A stretch of DNA of 10,384 nucleotides, taken from the NCBI GenBank assembly GCA_017411935.1, contig JAFQPC010000201.1:1-10384 (forward strand), read 5' to 3'. The notes below the pieces were generated by a model. It worked only from the letters and a program-made list of their open reading frames with translations, was not told the DNA's origin and did no database searches. Both the position numbers and the translations under genes were made by a program. The first letter of the stretch is position 1, and each line of letters starts with the position of its first letter. Shown here piece by piece: positions 1 to 5,795 of the stretch. The DNA comes from Clostridia bacterium (GTDB lineage: Bacteria > Bacillota > Clostridia > Oscillospirales > CAG-272).

Positions 1-379
1 CGGTTGCCGACGAGCTGAAGACAATACGCTTCGCGCCGTATTTCGAGAGCAACTCACAAAGATTGAGCGTTCCCGTAATATTGTTGTGGTAATAAAGCAG
101 CGGCTTCTCGCAGGATTCTCCCACAGCTTTCAGACCCGCAAAATGAATGCAAGCCTCGATCTTGTTTTCAAGAAAGACGCGTTCGAGCGCTTCCTTGTCA
201 AGCAGATCGACCTCGTAAAATCGGAAGTCTTTGCCCGTCAACTCTTTCACACGGCGCAACGACTCAGGCTTGGAATTCATAAAATTATCCACGACAACCA
301 GCTCTCTCCCTGCCGAGAGAAATTCCACCATCGTATGCGATCCGATATAACCCGCACCACCCGTGACTAAAATTGCCAT
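1..379 (-). CDS. galE: UDP-glucose 4-epimerase, N-terminal part (cut by window edge)
   Basis: This gene encodes the NAD-dependent epimerase that interconverts UDP-glucose and UDP-galactose in the cytoplasm (Leloir pathway and cell-surface sugar supply). The first 126 codons are present. Residues 6-15 read [10 protein letters not shown], the Rossmann glycine motif of extended short-chain dehydrogenases. D31 in VVVDNF is the usual NAD-ribose-binding acid. [11 protein letters not shown] (about 79-89), NNITGTLNL (99-107) and FSSSAT (121-126) match GalE closely, the last being the catalytic Ser strand that precedes the Tyr-x3-Lys motif, which lies outside the window. The start is the ATG at 379, with GAGGAG about 9 bases upstream. 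It begins 10 bp after the stop of the nucleotidyltransferase gene, so the two are almost certainly co-transcribed. Family assignment is very secure; the exact substrate (Glc/Gal versus GlcNAc/GalNAc) is not settled by this fragment. Confidence 0.95.
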   Translation of the reverse strand, partial: MAILVTGGAGYIGSHTMVEFLSAGRELVVVDNFMNSKPESLRRVKELTGKDFRFYEVDLLDKEALERVFLENKIEACIHFAGLKAVGESCEKPLLYYHNNITGTLNLCELLSKYGAKRIVFSSSAT

Positions 380-389
380 TGCGATCTCC

Positions 390-1274
390 TCAGCTCAACT
401 TCTCGGGATATGCGCCCGATGCTTTGAGCGCCTCAAGGCTTGCCTTGACGCGAGGCTTGTCGTCAGCATAGGTCACGCCATACCATTCGTCCTCGGACTC
501 ATAGACACGAACGCGGCACTCGCCCCTTGCCATCAGCTCGCCGACCGCCATCGGAAGATAACATTCACACTTCAAAGGATGATCGCCAAGATCCGACAGA
601 AAATCAATAAAATATTGCTCGAGCTGAGGGAAAAGCTTCGGTGTAAAGCCCCAGAAGTTCATCGAAACGGGAGTCGTCAGCGGGATTCTGACCTGCTCAC
701 CGTCTGCCTCAAAGACCGCTTCATCGCCATCGCGTGAGATCGCGGTACGCTCCACGATCGCCTTGAGGTATCCGTCCGCCGTCTCGCAAACACCGCGCGA
801 GACCGTACCGTGATCGGTCAGCGTGTTACCAACGCGATAGCCGATCATACAGTAGTCCTCGGTGGGTGTCTCGAAATGCTTCGCTACCAAACGGTAAGCG
901 CTCTCGCCGTAAAAGTCATCGGCATTGAGTACACAGAACGGCTCGTTGACGAGGTTCTTTGCAGCAAGTACCGCCTGAGTCGTTCCCCACGGCTTGGTGC
1001 GTCCCTCGGGCACCGAAAATCCTTCGGGAAGATCATAAAGATCCTGGAAGGCGTACTCTACCTTGACCTTATCCTCAAAGCGAGAACCGATGCTCTCCTT
1101 GAAGATTTCGAGATGCTCTTTCTTAATGACAAATACGACCTTGTCAAAACCGTTGCGAATGGCATCAAATACCGAAAAATCAATAATGAAATCCCCTTCT
1201 TTCGTAATGGGGTCTACCTGCTTGAGTCCGCCGTAACGCGAGCCCATGCCCGCAGCGAGAATTACCAGAGTCAT
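390..1274 (-). CDS. Sugar-phosphate nucleotidyltransferase (NTP_transferase family)
   Basis: The 294-residue protein has the nucleotidyltransferase fold that joins an NTP to a sugar 1-phosphate, giving an NDP-sugar and pyrophosphate. [14 protein letters not shown] at residues 6-19 is the nucleotide-binding G-x-G-x-R signature with the catalytic Lys. KPWGTTQAV (94-102) and NADDFYG (117-123) are the sugar-nucleotide loop and the metal-binding Asp region. The C-terminal part has no left-handed beta-helix or acyltransferase repeats, so this is a stand-alone transferase rather than GlmU or GlgC. It resembles gut-bacterial proteins annotated only as nucleotidyltransferase. Its position directly before galE suggests UTP and a hexose- or N-acetylhexosamine-1-phosphate as substrates, as in galactose or lacto-N-biose type pathways, but that is inference. 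The start at 1274 has an excellent AGGAGG eight bases upstream. Confidence 0.85.
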   Translation of the reverse strand: MTLVILAAGMGSRYGGLKQVDPITKEGDFIIDFSVFDAIRNGFDKVVFVIKKEHLEIFKESIGSRFEDKVKVEYAFQDLYDLPEGFSVPEGRTKPWGTTQAVLAAKNLVNEPFCVLNADDFYGESAYRLVAKHFETPTEDYCMIGYRVGNTLTDHGTVSRGVCETADGYLKAIVERTAISRDGDEAVFEADGEQVRIPLTTPVSMNFWGFTPKLFPQLEQYFIDFLSDLGDHPLKCECYLPMAVGELMARGECRVRVYESEDEWYGVTYADDKPRVKASLEALKASGAYPEKLS

Positions 1275-1292
1275 AATGATCCTCCTAAAAAT

Positions 1293-1315
1293 TAATCTCT
1301 TATTTTTTGAGATTA
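1293..1315 (-). other. Small leader hairpin before the nucleotidyltransferase RBS
   Basis: TAATCTC (1293-1299 on the plus strand) and GAGATTA (1309-1315) form a 7-bp inverted repeat around a 9-base A/T loop. In the minus-strand transcript it falls in the 5' untranslated leader, just upstream of the AGGAGG ribosome binding site. It leaves the binding site exposed. No riboswitch class is recognisable, and it may simply be a stabilising hairpin. Confidence 0.3.
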
Positions 1316-1328
1316 TTATGATATCATC

Positions 1329-1358
1329 ATTTTACCATAAAGCACAAGTGCTTGTCTT
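1329..1358 (-). promoter_or_regulatory. Predicted sigma-A promoter for nucleotidyltransferase-galE
   Basis: Read on the minus strand, TGGTAAAAT gives an extended -10 (TAAAAT at 1329-1334). A weak -35, AAGACA (1353-1358), lies 18 bp upstream. The spacer contains the hairpin-like palindrome AAGCAC-AA-GTGCTT at 1340-1353, which would suit a repressor. No better promoter lies between here and the gene start, and the leader would be about 50 bases. The -10 is credible; the -35 is weak. Confidence 0.5.
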
Positions 1359-1398
1359 GTGTTTTAACAATTTGTTTACAATTGAAATTCAAAATCTC

Positions 1399-1427
1399 TT
1401 GACAAGCTTCTCGGGCTATGATATAAT
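1399..1427 (+). promoter_or_regulatory. Strong sigma-A promoter of the regulator-ABC operon
   Basis: A perfect -35 TTGACA (1399-1404) and a perfect -10 TATAAT (1422-1427) are separated by 17 bp. TG at 1419-1420 makes it an extended -10 (TGATATAAT). Transcription should start near 1434, about 32 bases before the regulator ATG. A consensus promoter of this strength usually needs repression, which fits the dyad placed over the start point. Confidence 0.85.
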
Positions 1428-1432
1428 AAAAA

Positions 1433-1448
1433 TGTCTCATTTAAGACA
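1433..1448 (+). promoter_or_regulatory. Candidate Crp/Fnr operator at the transcription start
   Basis: TGTCT (1433-1437) and AGACA (1444-1448) are perfect inverted half-sites separated by 6 bases. This is the same 5-6-5 geometry as the E. coli CRP site TGTGA-N6-TCACA. The dyad sits at about +1 to +15 of the strong promoter and immediately upstream of a Crp/Fnr-family gene, so the simplest reading is negative autoregulation. The dyad is seen directly; binding is inferred. Confidence 0.5.
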
Positions 1449-1465
1449 CTTTTTAGGAGATCATA

Positions 1466-2137
1466 ATGAACACTATCCTATCCGCGAGCGAGCTGTTGCT
1501 CCATTTAAAACAGCATCCTATTTTTTCGGAGCTGACCGAAGAAGAAGTCACGACCTATTTTTCGGGAGATCGTTCCGAAATCAAAGCATTCCCCCCAAAA
1601 AAGATTGCCTATTCCTCGTCGGCGGAGCGCGTTCGGGTCGGCATCCTGCTTTCGGGCAGAGCACGCGTCGAGACCGATGCTCAGGCACTGGTCAAATCGC
1701 TCCGCGTCGGCGAGCTGTTTGGCATCGCCAACCTCTACGCCGAGGATGAGCCTTTCCCGACCTCGATCGTCACCACGGCAGAAGCAAAGATCCTCTTTCT
1801 CGACGGTGCTGCCGTCAAGCGTCTGATCGAGGAAGTCCCGAGCGTACGACGCGCATACCTGACCTTTCAGAGTGGGCGAATCGTTTATCTGAATCAAAAG
1901 ATCGCCACGCTCACGGCAGGAAACGCCGAGCGTCGGCTTGCTGTATTTCTGCTCGATTACGAGCAGGACGGTGTCTTTATCCCCCCCTGCCCGATGAACC
2001 GTCTTGCCGAGCTGCTCGGCATCGGACGTGCCTCGCTCTACCGAGCCATCGACGCGCTCTGCGATGAGGGACTCATCGAAAAGCAAGGAAAAACCATTTA
2101 TCTTCGAAACAAGGACGCACTTTTGCGCTTGATTTAA
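1466..2137 (+). CDS. Crp/Fnr-family transcriptional regulator
   Basis: This 223-residue protein has the length and layout of the family. A cyclic-nucleotide-binding-like beta-barrel covers about residues 15-115, a long dimerisation helix 120-160, and a winged helix-turn-helix 173-215. The recognition region reads MNRLAELLGIGRASLYRAID, typical of HTH_Crp. The barrel keeps GELFG (82-86) but lacks the Arg of the cAMP phosphate pocket, so cAMP is an unlikely ligand. No cysteines lie in the N-terminal region, which rules out an Fnr-type iron-sulphur cluster. The signal is therefore unknown and may be the transporter's substrate or a product of it. It is the first gene of the ABC importer operon, only 27 bp before the binding-protein gene. 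The ATG at 1466 has AGGAG at a normal distance. Confidence 0.9.
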   Translation: MNTILSASELLLHLKQHPIFSELTEEEVTTYFSGDRSEIKAFPPKKIAYSSSAERVRVGILLSGRARVETDAQALVKSLRVGELFGIANLYAEDEPFPTSIVTTAEAKILFLDGAAVKRLIEEVPSVRRAYLTFQSGRIVYLNQKIATLTAGNAERRLAVFLLDYEQDGVFIPPCPMNRLAELLGIGRASLYRAIDALCDEGLIEKQGKTIYLRNKDALLRLI

Positions 2138-2164
2138 TTTTTATCCCTGAAAGGAAACAAAGCT

Positions 2165-3271
2165 ATGAAACACAAATTTCTCAAACTCACCGCGCTGATC
2201 TTGGCGCTCACAATGATTCTTCCCTTCGCTCTGCTTGGTTGTTCGGACGCGATTCTGAACGATACGGTGCAGGATGCCCTCGAAAACAAGGACTCCGAAA
2301 ACGGCGAAAGTACGCCCGCGAAAAAGACCGAACAAGCCGTCGTTGCCCTCGATATGACCGCCGAGTGGGAAAAGCTTTACGGCGAGAATACGCTCGTACA
2401 GGGCTGTCTTGTCATCAACCGCGAGTTTGCCGCCGCACATCCGAACGAAGTCGCAAAGTTTCTTCGCGACTATGAGCAGTCGGTCAACACCATCAAGAAA
2501 GCCGACACCAATGCCGTCAACCTCGTCGTCAACGCGGGCATCCTTCCCAAAGCCCCCATTGCACAAAAAGCACTGCCGGGCAGTAACCTTTGCTATTTTG
2601 CGGGCAACGATATGAAGCCCGTGATGAATCCCTTCTGCGAAAAGATGCTGTCGCTGGATGCGCAATCCATCGGCGGAAAGCTCCCCTCGGACGACTTTTA
2701 TTACACCGAAAACGGCAATCCCGACGCCGCAGACCCGAATCTCGAAATCAAGGTATATGCTCTCAACGGTACCACCGCCCTCGGTATGGCGGAAATGATT
2801 GTTGCGGCGAAGAACGGCACGGACGATATGAACTACAATATTTCGCTTTATACCGCACCGGATGAAATTCTCCCTGCGGTACAGAGCGGAGAATGCCAGA
2901 TTGCCGCACTGCCCACCAACGCTGCCGCAAAGATTTTCAATAAGGCAGGCAAGGTACAGCTTCTCGCACTGAACACGCTCGGCGTGCTTTACCTCTTGCA
3001 GAACGAGGGTTATCCCGCGGTCAGCTCGCTGAACGGTCTCAAAGGAAAAACGATTTACGTTCCCGGTGCGGGCGCAAACCCCGAATATATCACCGTTGCG
3101 ATTCTACAGGGGGCAGGTCTTGTTATCGGCTCTGACGTAATGATCGATACGACGACCTACTCTTCGCCTGACGCCCTTGCCACCGCGTTTGCCTCGGGAC
3201 TGATTGAATTTGCCGTTCTCCCTGAACCCAAAGTCACCGTCACCCTCACACAGGCAAATGCAAAGAAATAA
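2165..3271 (+). CDS. ABC importer substrate-binding lipoprotein, apparently circularly permuted
   Basis: The protein has 368 residues. Residues 1-26 form a lipoprotein signal (Lys-rich start, hydrophobic core, lipobox ALLGC with Cys26), so it should be tethered outside the membrane. Residues 27-57 are an acidic, Ser/Gly/Lys linker. The rest resembles NitT/TauT-type binding proteins common in Clostridia, but in swapped order. Residues 58-180 (ALDMTAEWEK, REFAAAHPNEVAKFLRDY, PSDDFYY) match what is normally the C-terminal part. Residues 193-358 (KVYALNGTTALGM, GECQIAALPT, LNGLKGKTIYVPG, SGLIEFAVLPEP) match what normally begins the mature protein. The C-terminus LTQANAKK ends where family members usually continue into the ALDLTxEW strand. 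The frame is intact, with RBS AAAGGA before the ATG, and permease and ATPase genes follow. The family call is firm. The permutation is inferred from remembered family order. The substrate is unknown. Confidence 0.87.
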   Translation: MKHKFLKLTALILALTMILPFALLGCSDAILNDTVQDALENKDSENGESTPAKKTEQAVVALDMTAEWEKLYGENTLVQGCLVINREFAAAHPNEVAKFLRDYEQSVNTIKKADTNAVNLVVNAGILPKAPIAQKALPGSNLCYFAGNDMKPVMNPFCEKMLSLDAQSIGGKLPSDDFYYTENGNPDAADPNLEIKVYALNGTTALGMAEMIVAAKNGTDDMNYNISLYTAPDEILPAVQSGECQIAALPTNAAAKIFNKAGKVQLLALNTLGVLYLLQNEGYPAVSSLNGLKGKTIYVPGAGANPEYITVAILQGAGLVIGSDVMIDTTTYSSPDALATAFASGLIEFAVLPEPKVTVTLTQANAKK

Positions 3272-3311
3272 ATCGATTAAATTTTCATAAATTTTACCGA
3301 AAGGAGTCCCT

Positions 3312-4151
3312 ATGACGCAAAAAAAGCCGCTACTCAAAAAATTTGCCCTGACGTTGGGAAAAATTCTTCTTGCTGCCGCGTTTTGGGGATTCCTTTGGTA
3401 TCTCGTTGCCAAGCGCATCGGAATTGAGCTCATCTTCCCCTCTCCACGCTCGGTGTTCCGCGAGCTATGGTTGCTCGTCACCGAGCGAAGCGAAAGTCTT
3501 GTCCGATACGGAATGCAATATAGCTTTTGGTACATCACCCTCGTCTCGCTGCTCCGTGTCGTTTGGGGCGTGCTCATCTCCATTGTTCTCGGCTGTCTGC
3601 TCGCCTATCTGACAAGCGTCTCACGCCTGCTTCACACACTCATCTCCCCCGCCCTCTCGGCAATCAAGGCAACCCCTGTGGCTTCCTTTATCATTCTTGC
3701 CTTGCTGTGGCTGAACCGCTCGGTCCTTCCCATATTTATTACGGCACTCATTGTCGTTCCCATCGTTTGGGCAAACGTCTCGGAGGGCATTCGTTCGGTC
3801 AACGGAGAGCTTCGTGAAGTGGCAGCAGTCTACCGCTTTCCCTTTGGAAAACGCCTCACAAAGCTCTATCTCCCCTCAATTTCCCCCTACTTTTTTGCCG
3901 CCTGCCAATCGGCACTCGGCATGGCATGGAAGGCAAGCGTCGCGGCAGAAATTTTAGCAGTTCCGCAACACTCCATCGGCACCGAGATCTATCTCTCCAA
4001 GCAATATATGCTTCCCGCGACCCTCTTTGCCTGGACACTCGTTGTCATCGTTCTGAGTCTTATCATTGAAAAGCTCTTCGTCTTTGGACTGAAAGCCCTT
4101 GGACGAAAGCTTGGAGTGATCGCGAAAGGAGATTCCTATGCTGACACTTGA
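3312..4151 (+). CDS. ABC transporter permease (SsuC/TauC type)
   Basis: This 279-residue integral membrane protein is the transmembrane subunit of the importer. Hydrophobic spans are visible near residues 15-33, 75-98, 105-133, 138-158, 190-210 and 238-265, giving about six helices as in the BPD_transp_1 family. The cytoplasmic EAA loop that contacts the ATPase is clear around residues 165-185: EVAAVYRFPFGKRLTKLYLP, with the expected Gly and the closing LP. Downstream GMAWKASVAAEIL is also typical of nitrate/sulfonate/taurine-type permeases. The start is the ATG at 3312, preceded by GAAAGGAG. The last 14 bases overlap the ATPase gene, which implies translational coupling. What it transports cannot be told from the sequence. 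Confidence 0.93.
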   Translation: MTQKKPLLKKFALTLGKILLAAAFWGFLWYLVAKRIGIELIFPSPRSVFRELWLLVTERSESLVRYGMQYSFWYITLVSLLRVVWGVLISIVLGCLLAYLTSVSRLLHTLISPALSAIKATPVASFIILALLWLNRSVLPIFITALIVVPIVWANVSEGIRSVNGELREVAAVYRFPFGKRLTKLYLPSISPYFFAACQSALGMAWKASVAAEILAVPQHSIGTEIYLSKQYMLPATLFAWTLVVIVLSLIIEKLFVFGLKALGRKLGVIAKGDSYADT

Positions 4152-4755
4152 AAATCTCACGCTCCGCTACAAAAAAAAGACGGTGCTCGACCGCGTCAGT
4201 TTCGATTTTTCCGAGGGATGTACCACGGGGGTCGTCGGCGCTTCGGGCATTGGAAAAAGCACCCTGCTTCACGCCATCGCAGGACTGAAAAAGTGTGACG
4301 GCGGAAAGATCCTTTCGTCGCACGAGCGAATTTCGTATATTTTCCAAGAGCCTCGCCTATTCCCTTGGATGACAGCACTCGAAAATATCACAGTTGTCGG
4401 CGCGGAAAAATCGCTTGCCGAGCACTATCTGCACGCACTTTTCGAAGATGCCGACGAGGTCGCAAAAAAATATCCCCACGAGCTCTCGGGCGGAATGAAG
4501 CAACGCATCTCGGTCGCACGGGCGCTTGCCTATGCTCCCGACCTGCTTCTTCTCGACGAGCCTTTCCGCGGACTTGACGCAGAAACGAAAACGGTTGTAC
4601 AACGCTTGATCTTCAACGAAATGCAAGGAAAAACAATGCTTCTCGTCACCCACGATGACGACGATCTTGCGTTTTGCGAGGAAATCGTTCGAATGCAAGG
4701 CTCACCCGTCTCGGAGATCCTTTTGGAAAAAAGCGGAAGCCGTAAAAATGAATAA
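4138..4755 (+). CDS. ABC transporter ATP-binding protein (SsuB/TauB type)
   Basis: This is the nucleotide-binding subunit that powers the importer at the inner face of the membrane. All canonical motifs are present: Walker A GASGIGKST (34-42), Q-loop Gln70 in IFQEPRLFPWMTA, signature LSGGMKQR (116-123), Walker B LLLLDEP (136-142), D-loop GLD (145-147) and H-loop His172 in LLVTHD. The PRLFPWMT stretch is characteristic of the nitrate/sulfonate/taurine subfamily. At 205 residues it is shorter than the usual 240-260; it lacks the C-terminal extension but has the whole catalytic core. It overlaps the permease gene by 14 bp and has AAAGGAG as RBS. Its stop codon lies inside the presumed sigG promoter. 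Confidence 0.95.
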   Translation: MLTLENLTLRYKKKTVLDRVSFDFSEGCTTGVVGASGIGKSTLLHAIAGLKKCDGGKILSSHERISYIFQEPRLFPWMTALENITVVGAEKSLAEHYLHALFEDADEVAKKYPHELSGGMKQRISVARALAYAPDLLLLDEPFRGLDAETKTVVQRLIFNEMQGKTMLLVTHDDDDLAFCEEIVRMQGSPVSEILLEKSGSRKNE

Positions 4756-4779
4756 TTCGTCCCCTCGGACGGCAATACT
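4750..4779 (+). promoter_or_regulatory. Candidate sigma-F-type promoter of sigG
   Basis: GGCAATACT (4771-4779) fits the sigma-F -10 pattern GGnnAnAnT at every defined position. GAATA (4750-4754) resembles the sigma-F/sigma-G -35 (GywTA or GnATA), with 16 bp between them. The -35 overlaps the stop codon of the ATPase gene. sigG is transcribed by sigma F in Bacillus subtilis, which supports the reading. Transcription would begin around 4786, about 28 bases before the sigG ATG. No sigma-A promoter is visible here. Confidence 0.55.
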
Positions 4780-4810
4780 CCCGATACAAGAAATTCGTGT
4801 CGGGAGTATT
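4774..4810 (+). terminator. Hairpin: terminator of the ABC operon and RBS-sequestering leader of sigG
   Basis: AATACTCCCGATAC (4774-4787) pairs with GTGTCGGGAGTATT (4797-4810) over 14 positions, with a single U-G wobble and a 9-base loop. It is followed at once by T residues, which together with the end of the stem make TTTTT at 4809-4813. This has the form of an intrinsic terminator for transcripts coming from the ABC operon. The 3' arm also contains GGGAG (4802-4806), the only Shine-Dalgarno sequence for sigG, whose ATG is at 4814. The same structure would therefore block sigG translation on any read-through mRNA. Confidence 0.85.
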
Positions 4811-4813
4811 TTT

Positions 4814-5590
4814 ATGTACTATAACAAAGTGGAAATCTGCGGCATCAACACCTCGGAGCTCAAGGTGCTGAGCGATGAGGAAAAACGAGCCTTGCTTCTT
4901 CGTGTCAAGGACGGAGACGAGGAAGCAAGAAAGGATCTCATTTACGGAAATCTGCGTCTCGTGCTCAGCATCGTTCAGCGATTTACGGGGCGTAAGGAAA
5001 ATCTGGACGACCTCTTTCAGGTGGGATGCATCGGACTTTGCAAGGCGGTCGATCATTTCAACGTCGAGTTGGACGTGAAGTTCTCGACCTACGCCGTACC
5101 GATGATCATCGGAGAGATCCGAAGATATCTGCGCGACAACAATTCGATCCGCATCAGCCGTTCGGTGCGCGATCTGGCATACCGTGCCCTGCAAGCGAGA
5201 GAGGATCTGATCCGTGAAAAGGAGAGAGAGCCCGATGCCGAGGAGATCGCGGCGCGCCTCGGTGAAAAAAAGGAAGCCGTCGTGCGTGCGATGGAAGCCA
5301 TCGTCGAGCCGATCTCCCTCTATGAGCCCGTGTTCAGTGAAAACGGCGATTCGATCTACGTGATGGATCAACTCAGCGATTCCAATAGCTCGGACGAGCT
5401 CTGGCTCGAAAATATCGTCCTGCGCGAAGCTATGAAAAAGCTCGGCGAGCGTGAGCGGACCATCATTCAACTCCGCTATTATAAAAACAAAACGCAAATG
5501 GAGATCGCCGAGGAGATCGGCATCTCTCAAGCTCAGGTCTCCCGCCTCGAAAAAGGCGCGCTGGAGAGAATGAGAAAACAGATCGAATAG
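4814..5590 (+). CDS. sigG: RNA polymerase sporulation sigma factor SigG
   Basis: This 258-residue protein is the late forespore sigma factor, which directs RNA polymerase to genes for spore maturation and germination (B. subtilis SigG is 260 residues). The N-terminal KVEICGINTSEL is a hallmark of SigG as opposed to SigF. Region 2 covers about residues 46-115, with GNLRLVLS, DDLFQVGCIGL and FSTYAVPMIIGEIRRYLRDN as the core-binding and -10 recognition helices. Region 3 follows around 117-165, and region 4 ends in KTQMEIAEEIGISQAQVSRL, the -35-binding helix-turn-helix. The ATG at 4814 is chosen because upstream in-frame starts would add residues overlapping the ATPase gene and absent from the family. 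GGGAG lies 7 bases before it, inside a hairpin. It is not next to spoIIGA-sigE, its common neighbours. Confidence 0.96.
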   Translation: MYYNKVEICGINTSELKVLSDEEKRALLLRVKDGDEEARKDLIYGNLRLVLSIVQRFTGRKENLDDLFQVGCIGLCKAVDHFNVELDVKFSTYAVPMIIGEIRRYLRDNNSIRISRSVRDLAYRALQAREDLIREKEREPDAEEIAARLGEKKEAVVRAMEAIVEPISLYEPVFSENGDSIYVMDQLSDSNSSDELWLENIVLREAMKKLGERERTIIQLRYYKNKTQMEIAEEIGISQAQVSRLEKGALERMRKQIE

Positions 5591-5622
5591 CTTGACGGCA
5601 AGTTTGTTGGAAAGTTTTTAGT

Positions 5623-5748
5623 CAAGTTTTTTTCAAAAAACTTGCGGAGTCCAGAGGCAGCGCCTCGGTCGCCCGTCGCAACGGGCGAAACTTCCTATCG
5701 TCAGAAAGCGCCCGAAAAGGGTGAATTTCGTTTGCACAGCAAACGAAA
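5623..5748. repeat. Hairpin-rich intergenic repeat between sigG and dpaB
   Basis: Four inverted repeats follow one another in non-coding DNA: CAAGTTTTTT/AAAAAACTTG (5623-5644), GAGGC/GCCTC (5654-5666), GCCCGT/ACGGGC (5671-5686) and TTTCGTTTGC/GCAAACGAAA (5726-5748). The string from the T/A-rich stem through CTTGCGGAGTCCAGAGGC looks like a dispersed intergenic element I associate with Clostridia genomes, here in a decayed copy. There is no second copy in the window, so repeat status is inferred. Confidence 0.45.
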
Positions 5749-5750
5749 GA

Positions 5751-5782
5751 GGGAAAAACCACAAGTGGGGTTTTTCCCTTTT
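5751..5782. terminator. Terminator between convergent sigG and dpaB
   Basis: GGGAAAAACC (5751-5760) pairs with GGTTTTTCCC (5769-5778) around an 8-base loop, and TTTT follows on the plus strand. It lies 160 bp after the sigG stop and 14 bp from the dpaB stop, so it can serve both convergent units. The T-run is good for the plus strand and weak for the minus strand. Confidence 0.65.
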
Positions 5783-5795
5783 CTCTGCTTTATTC

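Noticed and set aside
2165..3271. Substrate-binding gene as a broken pseudogene or two-gene fusion
   Set aside because: The frame is continuous with a signal peptide and normal stop, each family segment occurs once, and the operon around it is intact; a permutation explains it better than a fusion or decay.
4655..4813. Upstream in-frame extension of sigG
   Set aside because: The added residues overlap the ATPase gene and the terminator hairpin and are absent from SigG; the family start is the ATG at 4814.
4646..5530. 294-codon minus-strand open frame opposite sigG
   Set aside because: It is antisense to a fully conserved sigma factor and extends into the ATPase gene; no RBS or family similarity.
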